DNA of 64,000 bases from RPQJ01 sp963777725 (GTDB lineage Bacteria; Pseudomonadota; Gammaproteobacteria; Steroidobacterales; Steroidobacteraceae), in assembly GCA_963777725.1 (NCBI GenBank), contig CAVZRR010000015.1, positions 62,001 to 126,000 of the forward strand, read 5' to 3'. The position numbers and the translations under genes are program-made. A model generated the notes under the pieces. It was given only the letters and a program-made list of their open reading frames with translations, was not told the origin of the DNA and did no database searches. Shown piece by piece: positions 1 to 8,325 of the stretch (its first letter is position 1; each line of letters begins with the position of its first letter).

Positions 1-2
1 TC

Positions 3-137
3 GTCGGGTCAGCGCTCGCCGCGGAGCGCGAGGTCGCCGAGTTCGGCTTGGTGCACGACGGCGACGAGGTACTCAGCTACCTCCAATCGTTGCTCGAGGG
101 ACGAGCGACCCGACGTCCGCGTCCGCGCAAGGCCTGA
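3..137 (+). CDS. C-terminal end of a probable antitoxin, cut by the window edge
   Basis: An open frame entering from the left edge gives 44 residues and stops with TGA at 135-137. The visible part is charged, contains an acidic stretch (EREVAEFGLVHDGDEV) and ends in an Arg/Pro-rich tail. A RelE/ParE-type toxin starts 21 bp downstream, so the usual antitoxin-toxin order suggests this is its partner. The DNA-binding N-terminus lies outside the window, so the family (ribbon-helix-helix or other) cannot be assigned. The assignment rests on position only. Confidence 0.5.
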   Translation, partial: VGSALAAEREVAEFGLVHDGDEVLSYLQSLLEGRATRRPRPRKA

Positions 138-158
138 CGACCGCCGCTGTTCGTCCCG

Positions 159-449
159 ATGCCCAAGCTGCTTTTCGCGCCCCGGGCACTCGACGATCTC
201 GATCGTCTGGCCGCATTTCTGATCGAGGCCTCTCCCGCGTTGGCAGCCGAGACCGCTCCGCTCATCGTCGGCGCGCTGCGATCGCTACGCGACCATCCGT
301 TGATCGGTCGGCCGGTCGAGGAGGACCTCAGGGAATTGCTGATCTCGCGTGGACGCACGGGCTACGTCGCGCTCTATCGGTACAATCCCGTCGCTGATCG
401 AGTGTTAGTGCTGCGCGTGCGCCACCAGCGCGAACTCGGGCTCGGCTGA
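159..449 (+). CDS. RelE/ParE-family type II toxin
   Basis: A 96-residue protein of the length and pattern expected for ParE/RelE toxins. It has an N-terminal FAPRALDDLDRLAAFL helix region, a central PLIGRPVEEDLRELLIS segment (ParE toxins typically have a GRP..R.L...I stretch here) and a C-terminal strand pattern YVALYRYNPVADRVLVLRVRHQRE. Members of the family either cleave mRNA on the ribosome or poison DNA gyrase; the GRP element favours the ParE (gyrase) branch, which is inference. It follows the partial antitoxin closely and would be co-transcribed with it. It starts at the first ATG and has no visible frame break. Confidence 0.85.
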   Translation: MPKLLFAPRALDDLDRLAAFLIEASPALAAETAPLIVGALRSLRDHPLIGRPVEEDLRELLISRGRTGYVALYRYNPVADRVLVLRVRHQRELGLG

Positions 450-462
450 GGCACCTGAAGGC

Positions 463-1899
463 ATGCAAACAATCCACGTTCGAAATCCGCGCAGCGGCCA
501 GTTCGACTACGAGTTCCCGGTCCCGGAGCCCGACGACTTGGCCCGGCGCGTCGGCGAGCTGCGAGCCGCGCAGCAGGACTGGGCTGCGGAGTCCGTCGAG
601 CGCCGCGTCGCAACGCTGCGACGCTGGCAGGAACAACTGCTGGCGCATCGCGTCGAGATCGTCGACGCGCTGACGATCGACACCGGGCGCCACCTGCTGG
701 CGCAGGCCGAGTTCGGCGGCACGCTTGCGGCAATCGATCGCTGGTGCAACCAGGCGCCGGCACTGATCCACGAAGACGAGGGGCGTTCGCAGGCCCAGCC
801 ATCGATCACCTGGCGCTCACAGCTCGTGCCGTACGCGCTGGTGGGCGTGATCAGCCCGTGGAACTTCCCGCTGACGCTGTCGTTGATCGACGCGATCCCG
901 GCGCTGCTCGCGGGCTGTGCCGTGCTGGTCAAGCCGAGCGAAGTGACGCCACGGTTCGTCGAGCCGCTCAAGCGCAGCATCGCGGCCGTGCCTGGGCTCG
1001 CGGCGGTCCTCGATCTCGTTCCGGGCGACGGCCGCGCGGGCGCGGCGCTCGTCGGCCTCGTCGATGTCGTCTGCTTCACCGGCAGCGTCAAGACCGGACG
1101 ACTCGTCGCGCGGACGGCCGCCGAGCATTTCATTCCTGCGTTCCTCGAGCTGGGCGGCAAGGACCCGGTGATCGTCACCGAGTCCGCCGACCTCGAGCTC
1201 GCCGCCGATGTCGTGCTGCGCGCGTCCGTGCTCGCGACGGGACAGGCCTGCCAGTCGCTCGAGCGCGTGTACGTCCAGGACACGATCCACGATCGCTTCG
1301 TGCAGCTTCTCACCGAGAAGGCTGCAGCCGTGCCGATCAACTATCCGGACCTCCACCACGGCGTGGTCGGGCCGTTGATCTTCGACCGGCAGGCCGACGT
1401 CATTGCCGAGCAGATCGACGACGCACTGAAGCGCGGCGCGCGCGTGCTGAGTGGCGGTCTCGTCGAGATTCACGGGGGCGGTGGACGCTGGGTGCGTCCG
1501 ACCGTGGTCGTCGACGTCGATCACACGATGAAGCTGATGACCGAGGAGACGTTCGGCCCGGTGATGCCGGTGATGAAGTTCCACACGGTCGAAGAGGCGG
1601 TGGCGCTCGCGAACGAGAGCATCTACGGTCTCTCGGCCGCGGTGATCGCGGGCACGCTCGAGGAAGCCGAGTCGATCGGCCGACGCATCGACGCCGGCGC
1701 CGTCAGCCTGAACGACGGCTCGCTGACCGGCGTCATGCACGAGGCCGAGAAGAATTCGTTCAAGTGCTCCGGGCTCGGCGGCTCGCGAATGGGCCCGGCG
1801 GGTCTTGCGCGCTTCTTCCGCAAGAAAGCGCTGATTCGCCAGACCGGCCGTCCCGCGACGATCGGCCTGTTCGACGAGGCCAACGCCTCGCCCTCATGA
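463..1899 (+). CDS. Aldehyde dehydrogenase family protein
   Basis: A 478-residue NAD(P)-dependent aldehyde dehydrogenase that oxidises an aldehyde to the carboxylate. Family landmarks are all present: SPWNFP at about 131-136, KPSE at 157-160 (cofactor binding), FTGS at 205-208, the general-base glutamate E229 in LELGGK, and the catalytic cysteine C263 in GQACQ. The late ETFGPVMPV motif is also present. The stop codon overlaps the ATG of the next oxidoreductase (ATGA), so the two form a translationally coupled pair. The substrate is unknown; the pairing with a zinc-less MDR reductase suggests aldehyde/enone detoxification or a short catabolic step. Confidence 0.95.
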   Translation: MQTIHVRNPRSGQFDYEFPVPEPDDLARRVGELRAAQQDWAAESVERRVATLRRWQEQLLAHRVEIVDALTIDTGRHLLAQAEFGGTLAAIDRWCNQAPALIHEDEGRSQAQPSITWRSQLVPYALVGVISPWNFPLTLSLIDAIPALLAGCAVLVKPSEVTPRFVEPLKRSIAAVPGLAAVLDLVPGDGRAGAALVGLVDVVCFTGSVKTGRLVARTAAEHFIPAFLELGGKDPVIVTESADLELAADVVLRASVLATGQACQSLERVYVQDTIHDRFVQLLTEKAAAVPINYPDLHHGVVGPLIFDRQADVIAEQIDDALKRGARVLSGGLVEIHGGGGRWVRPTVVVDVDHTMKLMTEETFGPVMPVMKFHTVEEAVALANESIYGLSAAVIAGTLEEAESIGRRIDAGAVSLNDGSLTGVMHEAEKNSFKCSGLGGSRMGPAGLARFFRKKALIRQTGRPATIGLFDEANASPS

Positions 1900-2945
1900 C
1901 GATCGAGGTGGCGTCGACTTCGACGAACCGGCAATGGGTGCTCGCCGGGCGCCCGGTGGACCGAGCCGTTCGTGAGGACGACTTCCGGCTCGTCGAAGCG
2001 CCCCTGCCGCAGCCGGGGCGTGGCGAATTCCTGGTGCGCACGCTGTACCTCTCGGTCGCTCCCGTGATGCGTCAGTACATGATCGACGGCGCCGGGATCG
2101 AGCCGCCGCTCGCGATCGGCGACGTGATGCGTGGCCGGGGCGTCGGACAGGTCGTTGCGTCGAACCACCCCGACTATGCTCCCGGCGATTTCGTGCAGGG
2201 CAAGCTCGGCTGGCAGGAGTACTCGGTCAGCGACGGTTCGCCGTACTACATGATGTACAAGATCCGGCAGCGTCTCGTGCCGCTGTCGACGGCGGTCGGC
2301 GTGCTGGGCATCACGGGCTTCACTTCGTATCTGGGACTCGTCGACCTGGGACAGCCGAGGAAAGGCGATACGGTGCTGGTGTCGGGCGCCGCCGGTGGCG
2401 TCGGCTCGAACGTCGGCTGGATTGCCCGCAACCTCGGCTGCCGCGTCGTCGGCATCGCGGGCACCAGCGCCAAGTGCTGGACGCTGACCGAAAGACTCGG
2501 CTACGACGCGGCGATCAACTACCGCACGGACGACGTTCCCGCGCGAATCCGCGAGCTCTGCCCGGGTGGCGTCGACGTGTTCTTCGACAACGTGGGCGGC
2601 GAGATCCTCGACCATGCGCTCGGTGCGCTGAGTCGCTATGCGCGCGTCGTCTGCTGCGGCCGCATTGCCGAGTATCTCAAGCCTCCGGACGAGGCGTACC
2701 GGCTGCGCAACTGGCACATGGTCGGCCGGCAACGGGCGACGATGCGCGGGTTCTTCATCTACGATCTCGCCGAGCACTTTCCGCGCGCAGAGCGGCAGAT
2801 GGCCCAGTGGATCGCCGAGGGCCGGATGCGGTATCTCGAGGACGTGCTCGAAGGCTTCGAGCAGATGCCGCGCGCGCTGATGCGGCTTTATTCCGGCCAG
2901 AACGTCGGCAAGCAGCTGGTGCGGGTCGATCCCACCGCCAAATAG
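1896..2945 (+). CDS. NADP-dependent zinc-less medium-chain oxidoreductase (curcumin/2-alkenal reductase type)
   Basis: A 349-residue member of the MDR superfamily, of the leukotriene B4 12-hydroxydehydrogenase / CurA type. These enzymes reduce the C=C bond of enones with NADPH. The N-terminal NRQWVLAGRP opening and SVAPVMRQYM are typical, and the Rossmann motif GAAGGVGS lies at about 164-171. The usual MDR zinc-ligand cysteines are not seen. The start ATG at 1896 overlaps the aldehyde dehydrogenase stop, so the two are co-expressed. The C-terminal GQNVGKQLVRV is also typical of this subfamily. Confidence 0.93.
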   Translation: MTIEVASTSTNRQWVLAGRPVDRAVREDDFRLVEAPLPQPGRGEFLVRTLYLSVAPVMRQYMIDGAGIEPPLAIGDVMRGRGVGQVVASNHPDYAPGDFVQGKLGWQEYSVSDGSPYYMMYKIRQRLVPLSTAVGVLGITGFTSYLGLVDLGQPRKGDTVLVSGAAGGVGSNVGWIARNLGCRVVGIAGTSAKCWTLTERLGYDAAINYRTDDVPARIRELCPGGVDVFFDNVGGEILDHALGALSRYARVVCCGRIAEYLKPPDEAYRLRNWHMVGRQRATMRGFFIYDLAEHFPRAERQMAQWIAEGRMRYLEDVLEGFEQMPRALMRLYSGQNVGKQLVRVDPTAK

Positions 2946-2956
2946 GGACATTCACC
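2940..2956. repeat. Short repeated motif AAATAGGGACATTCACC at converging gene ends
   Basis: This 17-base motif overlaps the TAG stop of the oxidoreductase (2943-2945) and touches the stop of the converging MFS gene. An almost identical motif in the opposite orientation lies at 39438-39455, directly behind the groEL-like stop. It resembles fragments of intergenic REP-type sequences, but only two copies are visible here. Confidence 0.45.
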
Positions 2957-4176
2957 TAATTTCGGACTTCGCTACGGATCTGCGTGCCGAGCAGCAGTCC
3001 CAGCAGCACGAGTCCGAGGATCAACGAGAACGCCTGCTGGTAGCTGTCGAAGCGGTCGTACAGCACGCCGGTGAGCCAGATGCCGAGGCCGCCGCCGAGC
3101 GATTCCATCAGGCTGATGACGCCGCCGATCTTGCCGGCCGCGCGCAGGCCGAAATTGCTGACCGCGAGCATGTTGTACAGCGTGAAGAGGCCGCCCCAGC
3201 CGAGACCTACGATCGCGATCGACGGCAGCACGAGGTCCTTGCGCAGCGTCGCGAGGCCCGCGACGCCGACCAGCATGATCACGAGGCAGATCAGGAACAC
3301 CTTGTGGCGGTCGATCCGGTCCGCCAGCGCGCCGTTGACCAGCTTGCCCGTGAGGCCGAGCAGCCCGAGCAGCGACAGCGCGAAGCCGGCGTTCAGCGGC
3401 TCGAAGCCGAGCCCGCGCAGGTGCAGGAACAGGTGGTTGTAGAGCGCGAGGATCGAGTAGTAGATCAGCATGCCCGACAGGCCGATCGCCCAGAACGTGC
3501 GCGTGCGCATCGCCTCGGGCAGCGAGAGGCCTTCGAGGCGCAGGTCGCGGCCGGCGGTGGCGTCTAGACCGAGCGCGAACGAGCCCACGTCGCGCGGCGA
3601 GTTCCGAACGACCGCGAGGATGAACACCATCAGCACGATCGGCAGCGCGGCTTCCATCAGGAAGGCCTGCCGCCAGCCAAAGCGCTCGATCAGCATCGCG
3701 TTGACCGGCGAGAGCAGGATACTGCCGAGACTGGTGCCGACGAGCGCGATGCCGATCGCGAGCCCGCGCTGCTTGTAGAACCAGTTCGAGATCAGGATCA
3801 CGCAGGTCATCGTGCTGGCACCGAGCAGTCCGAGTGCCAGGATCACGTGGATCGCATAGAGCATTGCCAGCGAGTCGAGCCGGCTGTAGAGCACGTAGCC
3901 GATGGAGAGCAACACGCAACCGAACACCAGCATGCGGCGCGGGCCGAGCCGGTCGATGAATGCGCCCGCGAATGGCGCGATCAGCGCGATCAGCCAGAAC
4001 GTGACGAGGTCGCGAAACTTGAGCTCGCCGCGCGACCAGCCGAACTCGTTCAGCAACGACTCGTCGTAGACCGAGAGCGCAGTCGCGGTGAGCCCGTTCG
4101 AGACCAGCAGTACCAGCATCCCCGTGAACGCCATGGCCCACGGAAAAAGCCGGCCACTGCCGTAAACGCTCGTCAC
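2956..4176 (-). CDS. Major facilitator superfamily transporter
   Basis: A protein of about 406 residues with some twelve hydrophobic membrane segments (for example FWLIALIAPFAGAFIDRLG, VILALGLLGASTMTCVILI, AIVGLGWGGLFTLYNM). The loop signature DRLGPRRMLVFG after the second helix is the MFS motif-A region. The overall look is that of the oxalate:formate antiporter / monocarboxylate transporter branch; the substrate cannot be read from the sequence. I chose the GTG at 4176 because it overlaps the TGA of the upstream methyltransferase (GTGA coupling). An internal ATG at 4134 is the alternative start. The open frame extends much further upstream only because the methyltransferase gene is read there out of frame. 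Confidence 0.88.
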   Translation of the reverse strand: MTSVYGSGRLFPWAMAFTGMLVLLVSNGLTATALSVYDESLLNEFGWSRGELKFRDLVTFWLIALIAPFAGAFIDRLGPRRMLVFGCVLLSIGYVLYSRLDSLAMLYAIHVILALGLLGASTMTCVILISNWFYKQRGLAIGIALVGTSLGSILLSPVNAMLIERFGWRQAFLMEAALPIVLMVFILAVVRNSPRDVGSFALGLDATAGRDLRLEGLSLPEAMRTRTFWAIGLSGMLIYYSILALYNHLFLHLRGLGFEPLNAGFALSLLGLLGLTGKLVNGALADRIDRHKVFLICLVIMLVGVAGLATLRKDLVLPSIAIVGLGWGGLFTLYNMLAVSNFGLRAAGKIGGVISLMESLGGGLGIWLTGVLYDRFDSYQQAFSLILGLVLLGLLLGTQIRSEVRN

Positions 4177-4830
4177 CGGCGCCGCAGCACGACCGCCGTC
4201 TCGTGCAGCGCCGGAATGCCGATCTCCGCGAACTTCGGGCTCTCGGCGAGGATGTCGAGCCGTTCGACCTCGCGGACCGTGAATGCCGTCTCGAACAGCT
4301 CGCGGATCTCTGCGGCCGCGACCGAGAACGGCGGCCCGCCCTTCATTTCCTGCGGATACTCGAATGCGACCAGCAGTGCCTGGGCCCCGGGCGGCGTCAG
4401 GCGCGCGAGCGACGCAGCGTAGGCAGCGCGCATATCGGGCGGCAGTGCCACGAGTGCGGCCCGGTCGTAGACCGCGTCGATCGGCCCCGTCTGATCGCGT
4501 CGTCAGTGCGAGCGCGTCGCCTTCGAGGATCGTGTACTGACCAGCGGAGTGCCGGATGAAACCCTGCTGCTCCGATTGCACGGGCTGGAGACCCTGGCTC
4601 GCGAAGAAATCCCGGATCGCGATCGGGCTCAGTTCGCTGCCGACGATCGTGTGCCCGCGCTCGGCGAGCCACACCATGTCGAGGCTCTTGCCGCAGAGCG
4701 GCACGTAGACGCGAGCCGTCGCCGGCACGCCGAGCGTCGGCCACCAGCGCGCGAGGAACGGGTGCACGGTCGATTGGTGGAAGCCGATCTGGCCGGTCTG
4801 CCAGCGTTCAAGCCAGAAGTCGTGGTGCAT
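4173..4830 (-). CDS. tpm: Thiopurine S-methyltransferase family protein, frameshifted
   Basis: A SAM-dependent methyltransferase of the bacterial Tpm/TehB-like family. The N-terminal half reads MHHDFWLERWQTGQIGFHQS, then VYVPLCGKSLDMVWLAERG (SAM site) and ILEGDALALTT. At about 4480-4510 the reading frame shifts by one base. The other frame continues with PIDAVYDRAALVALPPDM, TPPGAQALLVAFEYP and ERLDILAESPKFAEIGIPAL, which is the expected C-terminal half. Corrected length is about 218 residues, normal for the family. The start is set at the ATG before HHDFW by comparison with the family; another ATG lies seven codons upstream. The stop overlaps the start of the MFS gene. The shift may be a sequencing error. 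Confidence 0.85.
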
Positions 4831-4946
4831 TTCGAGCGGTTCCGATCTCAATTAAGCGTTGTCGAGCCGACTCTCGCGCCTGAAAGTCGTTCCCAGTCTC
4901 CGTTCCCGGATCGTGTCGCACTTCGACTTGCTCGATGGTAACGTAA

Positions 4947-5282
4947 GTGAGACCATTGTCCCCTGTCGAGATTCTCGAGTATGTCGATTCCACTGGCCGC
5001 AGCCGCTTCAGGGCGTGGTTCGATCGCCTGGATGCCTCGGCTGCGGCCAGAGTCGCGGCGGCGCTTGCGCGGCTCGAGCAAGGCGTCTGGTCGCAGGTGA
5101 AGAGTGTTGGGCGAGGCGTTCACGAACTGCGCATCGATTCTGGACCGGGCTATCGAGTCTACTTTGGAACGGGGTCCGCGAGCATCGTGATCCTTCTGGG
5201 CGGCGGAACGAAGACTGGCCAGCAGAGGGATATCGCGCGCGCACAGAGCTCCTGGTTGGACTATCGGCGGCGTCGGCATTGA
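4947..5282 (+). CDS. HigB/Gp49-like type II toxin (addiction module killer protein)
   Basis: A 111-residue RelE-superfamily protein of the Gp49/HigB-like killer family. Typical features are SRFRAWFDRLDASAAARVAAALARLEQG followed by a short loop, VHELRIDSGPGYRVYFG and a C-terminal IVILLGGGTKTGQQRDIARA (YRVYF and GGxKxxQxxDI are hallmarks). These toxins cleave mRNA in translating ribosomes. A GTG start at 4947 gives the normal length. A partner antitoxin starts 10 bp after the stop, so the order is toxin first, as in higBA. A weak dyad ATGGT...ACCAT (4935-4956) spans the start and might serve autoregulation. Confidence 0.88.
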   Translation: MRPLSPVEILEYVDSTGRSRFRAWFDRLDASAAARVAAALARLEQGVWSQVKSVGRGVHELRIDSGPGYRVYFGTGSASIVILLGGGTKTGQQRDIARAQSSWLDYRRRRH

Positions 5283-5292
5283 GTAAGGTGAC

Positions 5293-5643
5293 ATGCCCCT
5301 GACACGCACTTTCCGGCAAACGGTGCTGCGACGGGCGCAGCGCGACCCCGCCTTCGCGCGTGCACTGCTGCGGGAATCGGTCCAGGCCATGCTCGCCGAC
5401 GATCTGGAGACCGGCAAGGCCCTGGCTCGTGACTACATCAACGCGACCGTCGGCTTCGCACGCCTCGCTGCGCGTGTCCAGACGTCGCCAAAGAGCCTGA
5501 TGCGAATGTTCAGCGCGGCTGGAAATCCGCAGGCGCGGAATTTGTTCGCCGTGCTGGACGTGCTGCAGGCCGATGCGGGGATCACCTTGCGGGTGGTGGC
5601 TTCCGGACGGCGAGCACCGGGGGTCTTTGCGACCGAGGCTTAG
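5293..5643 (+). CDS. HigA-like addiction module antidote
   Basis: A 116-residue protein matching the addiction-module antidote family that accompanies Gp49/HigB-like toxins. It has a helical N-terminus (VLRRAQRDPAFARALLRESVQAML), a GKALARDYINATVGF linker and a helix-turn-helix region FARLAARVQTSPKSLMRMF. It lies directly downstream of the toxin and both genes are intact. It is expected to neutralise the toxin and to repress the operon. It converges on yacG. Confidence 0.87.
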   Translation: MPLTRTFRQTVLRRAQRDPAFARALLRESVQAMLADDLETGKALARDYINATVGFARLAARVQTSPKSLMRMFSAAGNPQARNLFAVLDVLQADAGITLRVVASGRRAPGVFATEA

Positions 5644-5665
5644 CCGTGTTTCGACGGCGGGTCCG

Positions 5666-5860
5666 CTAGTGCCGCGGTGGCTCGTCGCCGTCCGCATCGC
5701 TGTGCACGACCGGCATTTCCTCGCCCGGGATCGCGTGCTGCTCGCTGAACCAGGCGCCGAGATCGATCAGCTTGCAGCGTTCGCTGCAGAACGGCCGAAA
5801 TGGCGACGCCGGTGACCACTCGACCGGACGCTGGCAGGTGGGGCAGGGGACCGTCTTCAC
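5666..5860 (-). CDS. yacG: DNA gyrase inhibitor YacG
   Basis: A 64-residue zinc-ribbon protein. The four ligand cysteines are C6, C9 (CPTC) and C25, C29 (CSERC), followed by the diagnostic KLIDLGAWFSEQHAIPGEE. YacG binds the GyrB C-terminal region and inhibits gyrase. I chose the GTG at 5860 because it gives the family length and sits two bases after the zapD stop. The order zapD-yacG behind coaE is the classical gammaproteobacterial arrangement. Confidence 0.95.
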   Translation of the reverse strand: MKTVPCPTCQRPVEWSPASPFRPFCSERCKLIDLGAWFSEQHAIPGEEMPVVHSDADGDEPPRH

Positions 5861-5862
5861 GC

Positions 5863-6669
5863 TCAGGTGCAGGTCGTCAGCGTGAACCGCACGTCCTCTG
5901 TGGTCTGGATCGGGCGGGTACCGGCGTCCTGCCAGACGAGGAAGCGGACGCTGCAGCGGTAGTGGCTGCCGCTGATCTCCGGGTAGAGATCGGTGCCGGA
6001 GGGCAGCGAGATGCGGATCATCTGCGCCGGCACGTCGCGGTCGAGTGCGAGGTGGAAGACGCCGCCCGGGGCGACCTCGGGGCGCGGCCGGCCCTGCTCG
6101 CGGGTCATCCAGAGGAGTTCGCCCACGGCGTCGCCGAGCGGGCGGATGATCGCGATCCAGTGCGCGAAGTCGGCGCCGCGCAGCTCGTCCGGCTGGTTGA
6201 GCCAATGCGTGTAGTCGGGCAGGTCGAACTCGCAGGTGCCGCCCGGGATCGTGCTGCGGTGCTTGATCGCGTTCAGGAACTCCGAGTCGCGCAGCTTCTG
6301 CATGAACAGCGCGCCGACGTTGCTCAGTTCCTCGCGCATCCGGTGGAGCTTGGTCATCGCCATGCGCAGCCGCGCGGTGTCCACGCCGGGGCGCGTGTTG
6401 TAGACCGCGAGCTGCGCCAACTGGCGCTCGAGTTCCTTCAGCACCTCGCCGCGCACGTCGCCGCGCTGCGTGATCGCGAGGATCTCGAGCAGCGAGGAGA
6501 CCGCGGCTCGCGTGGACCACGGATCGGCCTTGGTGTGGTGATGCACCGCCTGCTGGTACAGGAAGTCGAGGCGCAGGAAGTTGCGCATCCGCTCGTTGAG
6601 CGGCTGTTCGTAGACGGTGGCGCGGGTCGCCGAGTCGACGGAAGGCAGGGCGGCCTCATGGGAACTCAT
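5863..6669 (-). CDS. zapD: Cell division protein ZapD
   Basis: A 268-residue ZapD/YacF family protein that cross-links FtsZ filaments at the division ring. Recognisable blocks are VYEQPLNERMRNFLRLDFL near the start, LKELERQLAQLAVYNTRPGVD, FLNAIKHRSTIPGGTCEFDLP and YPEISGSHYRCSVRF at the C-terminus. The start is set at the ATG before SSHEAALPS; an in-frame ATG twelve codons upstream lacks family support. It is separated from yacG by two bases, so the two form an operon. Confidence 0.95.
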   Translation of the reverse strand: MSSHEAALPSVDSATRATVYEQPLNERMRNFLRLDFLYQQAVHHHTKADPWSTRAAVSSLLEILAITQRGDVRGEVLKELERQLAQLAVYNTRPGVDTARLRMAMTKLHRMREELSNVGALFMQKLRDSEFLNAIKHRSTIPGGTCEFDLPDYTHWLNQPDELRGADFAHWIAIIRPLGDAVGELLWMTREQGRPRPEVAPGGVFHLALDRDVPAQMIRISLPSGTDLYPEISGSHYRCSVRFLVWQDAGTRPIQTTEDVRFTLTTCT

Positions 6670-6723
6670 CGCCGTATTCTGCTCTAGGGGCGCGGAGGGG
6701 CACAACCGGGTCCGTGCAAGGGC

Positions 6724-6737
6724 GTTTCATATGAAAC
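6724..6737. promoter_or_regulatory. Perfect palindrome GTTTCATATGAAAC
   Basis: A 14-bp perfect dyad between the divergent zapD and brnT genes. The same half-sites, GTTTCA-NN-TGAAAC, recur at 8742-8755 beyond the higBA locus. This suggests two sites for one regulator; which protein binds is unknown. Confidence 0.45.
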
Positions 6738-6798
6738 CCGTCACAAATTTGCGTCGCCGCCGCCCTGTCGCACTTGCATGCTCTTCGAATGGAAAAAT

Positions 6799-6821
6799 CT
6801 GTATATGAAGGTAATATACAG
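6799..6821. promoter_or_regulatory. Probable brnTA operator, inverted repeat CTGTATAT-N7-ATATACAG
   Basis: A perfect 8-bp inverted repeat with a 7-base spacer lies just upstream of the probable brnT start. BrnA antitoxins autorepress their operon through such dyads. Its presence argues that translation begins downstream, at the GTG codons 6825/6828, and not at the ATG codons at 6774 or 6789 that would place the dyad inside the gene. Confidence 0.55.
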
Positions 6822-6824
6822 TCC

Positions 6825-7124
6825 GTGGTGGATCTCGCGGCGATCACGGAGTTTGAATGGGACGCCGGCAACCGTGGGAAGAACCTGCGGCACTTAGTCT
6901 CGGATGCCGAGACGGAGCAGGTGTTCTTCAATCAGCCGCTGTTGCTGCTGTTCGACGGCAGGCACAGCGAGGTCGAGCCGAGATTCCATGCGCTGGGTCG
7001 AACGGTTGCGGAGCGGAGGCTCCACGTCACGTTTACGCTGCGCGAGGCCAATACGCGGATCCGCGTGATTTCCGCCCGCGACATGCACCGGAAAGAGCGA
7101 GCAATCTATGACTCACAGGCCTAA
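6825..7124 (+). CDS. brnT: BrnT-family toxin
   Basis: A BrnT ribonuclease toxin of about 99 residues. The family opening (ITEFEWDAGNRGKNLRHLV, compare FEWDxxKxxxNxxKHG) is clear, followed by FFNQPLLLLFD and the C-terminal RHALGRT-like block FHALGRTVAERRLHVTFTLR and RVISARDMHRKERAIY. The family histidine after NxxKH is replaced here by the RHL sequence. The start is uncertain: GTG at 6825 or 6828 fits the operator, and ATG codons exist at 6774 and 6789. It overlaps the antitoxin gene by 17 bases. Confidence 0.85.
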   Translation: MVDLAAITEFEWDAGNRGKNLRHLVSDAETEQVFFNQPLLLLFDGRHSEVEPRFHALGRTVAERRLHVTFTLREANTRIRVISARDMHRKERAIYDSQA

Positions 7125-7377
7125 AAAGGTCCCCAGGCTGCGATCCGAAGACGCGGAGCGCGCATTCTGGGGCAACCACGACAGTGCCGACTACGTGGAT
7201 TGGTCCCAGGCGCAGGCCGTCAGGCTCCCGCGGTTGAAGCCGTCCACTGAAACAATCTCGCTGAGGTTGCCCCGGCATTTGCTCGACAGCATTCGCGTAG
7301 CGGCCAACGCGCGGGACGTTCCTTACCAGTCGCTGATCAAGATCTGGCTGCAGGAGAAGCTGGAGGAGAAGCAGTAA
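7108..7377 (+). CDS. brnA: BrnA/CopG-family antitoxin
   Basis: An 89-residue antitoxin with the arrangement of BrnA/CopG proteins. A variable N-terminal toxin-wrapping part (RSEDAERAFWGNHDSADYVDW) is followed by a ribbon-helix-helix TISLRLPRHLLDSIRVAANARDVPYQSLIKIWL. It binds DNA as a dimer and neutralises BrnT. It is translationally coupled to brnT and runs convergently into the 3-prime end of coaE, with an overlap of about 40 bp once the coaE frame is corrected. Confidence 0.88.
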   Translation: MTHRPKKVPRLRSEDAERAFWGNHDSADYVDWSQAQAVRLPRLKPSTETISLRLPRHLLDSIRVAANARDVPYQSLIKIWLQEKLEEKQ

Positions 7378-7967
7378 GCTGCAGGTACTGCGCATGCAGT
7401 CTGGCCACGTCCTCCCGCAGATCTTCCGGTCGCCCCGTGTTGCGGACGACGTCGTCTGCCTATCGCCAGCCGCTCCGCTCGCGTGGCCTGCGCGTTGAGC
7501 GCAGCCTGGGCCTGTTCGTGCGTCACGCCGTCGCGCGACATGAGCCGCTGGATCTGCAGCTCCTCAGGCACGTCCACCAGCAGCACGCGGTCCACGTGGT
7601 CGCGGCGCTTGCCCTCGGTGAGCAGCGGAATCACCAGCACCTGGTAAGGACCGTCCGCAGCGCGCGACTGCCGTTCCATCTCGGCGCGGATGGCCGGATG
7701 CAGGATCGCCTCGAGGCGGCGCTTGGCTTCGGGATCGGCAAAGATCCGTTCGCGCAGCCGGCGGCGGTCGAGGCGGCCGTTGCTGCCCAGCACTTCGGCG
7801 CCGAATGTCTCGACGACCCGGGCCAGTGCGGGTTGCCCGGGCTCGACGACTTCGCGAGCGATCACGTCGGTGTCGATGACGGGCACGCCGAGGGCGGCGA
7901 AGAGATCGGCAACCGTGGTCTTGCCGCTGGCGATGCCGCCGGTGAGGGCGACTCGAAAGGTGCTCAC
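7337..7967 (-). CDS. coaE: Dephospho-CoA kinase CoaE, frameshifted near the C-terminus
   Basis: Final enzyme of coenzyme A biosynthesis; it phosphorylates the 3-prime hydroxyl of dephospho-CoA. It has the P-loop GGIASGKTT, VIDTDVIAREVV, RRLEAILHPAIR and the VPLL-type lid region (VIPLLTEG). After NAQATRAERLAI a one-base insertion (about 7457-7466) throws the frame. The neighbouring frame gives ADDVVRNTGRPEDLREDVARL and HAQYLQL, the normal CoaE end. A GTG start at 7967 is one base after the higA stop, so the upstream higBA pair may drive coaE. This gene is normally essential, so the shift is probably a sequencing error. Confidence 0.92.
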
Positions 7968-7968
7968 G

Positions 7969-8325
7969 TCACTCGCCGCCGACCAGGCTTTCGAGTGGAA
8001 TGCCAAGCTCGCGATGCAATCGACGAATCATCTGGATCGACAAGGCGCGACGACCGTTCAGCACTTCGGAGACCCGGCCGCGGGAACCGAGTAGAGGCTC
8101 GAGATCTCTCCGCGTCAGCTCCATCTGTTCCATGCGGAACTGGATGGCCGCCAGCGGGTCCGGATCGTCGATCGGGAAATGCCGGTCCTCATAGGCCTCG
8201 ACCAGCGTGACGAGAACGTCGAGTTCGTCGCCGCTGGGGCTGCCGGGCTCGGCGTCCATGAGGGCGTCGATGCGCCGGAGCGCCGCTGCGTGGTCCTCGT
8301 CCGTTCGAATTGGCCGGATATTCAT
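7969..8325 (-). CDS. higA: HigA-type XRE antitoxin
   Basis: A 118-residue protein with an N-terminal RPIRTDEDHAAALRRIDALMDAEPG segment typical of the larger HigA/YgjM group and a C-terminal helix-turn-helix (MELTRRDLEPLLGSRGRVSEVL, then RRALSIQMIRRLHRELGIPL). The ATG at 8325 overlaps the TGA of the upstream higB. It is expected to bind HigB and to repress the promoter. Its stop is one base from the start of coaE. Confidence 0.9.
   Translation of the reverse strand: MNIRPIRTDEDHAAALRRIDALMDAEPGSPSGDELDVLVTLVEAYEDRHFPIDDPDPLAAIQFRMEQMELTRRDLEPLLGSRGRVSEVLNGRRALSIQMIRRLHRELGIPLESLVGGE

Noticed and set aside
744..2945. A 733-residue open frame covering both dehydrogenase genes
   Set aside because: Its first 380 codons are an arginine-rich shadow of the aldehyde dehydrogenase. 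Only the part from 1896 on is a real gene.
2956..4851. Apparent 631-residue fusion of a methyltransferase and an MFS transporter
   Set aside because: The middle part is Arg/Gly/Ala-rich out-of-frame translation. The methyltransferase is continued by another frame and ends with its own stop, so there are two genes with a frameshift in the first.
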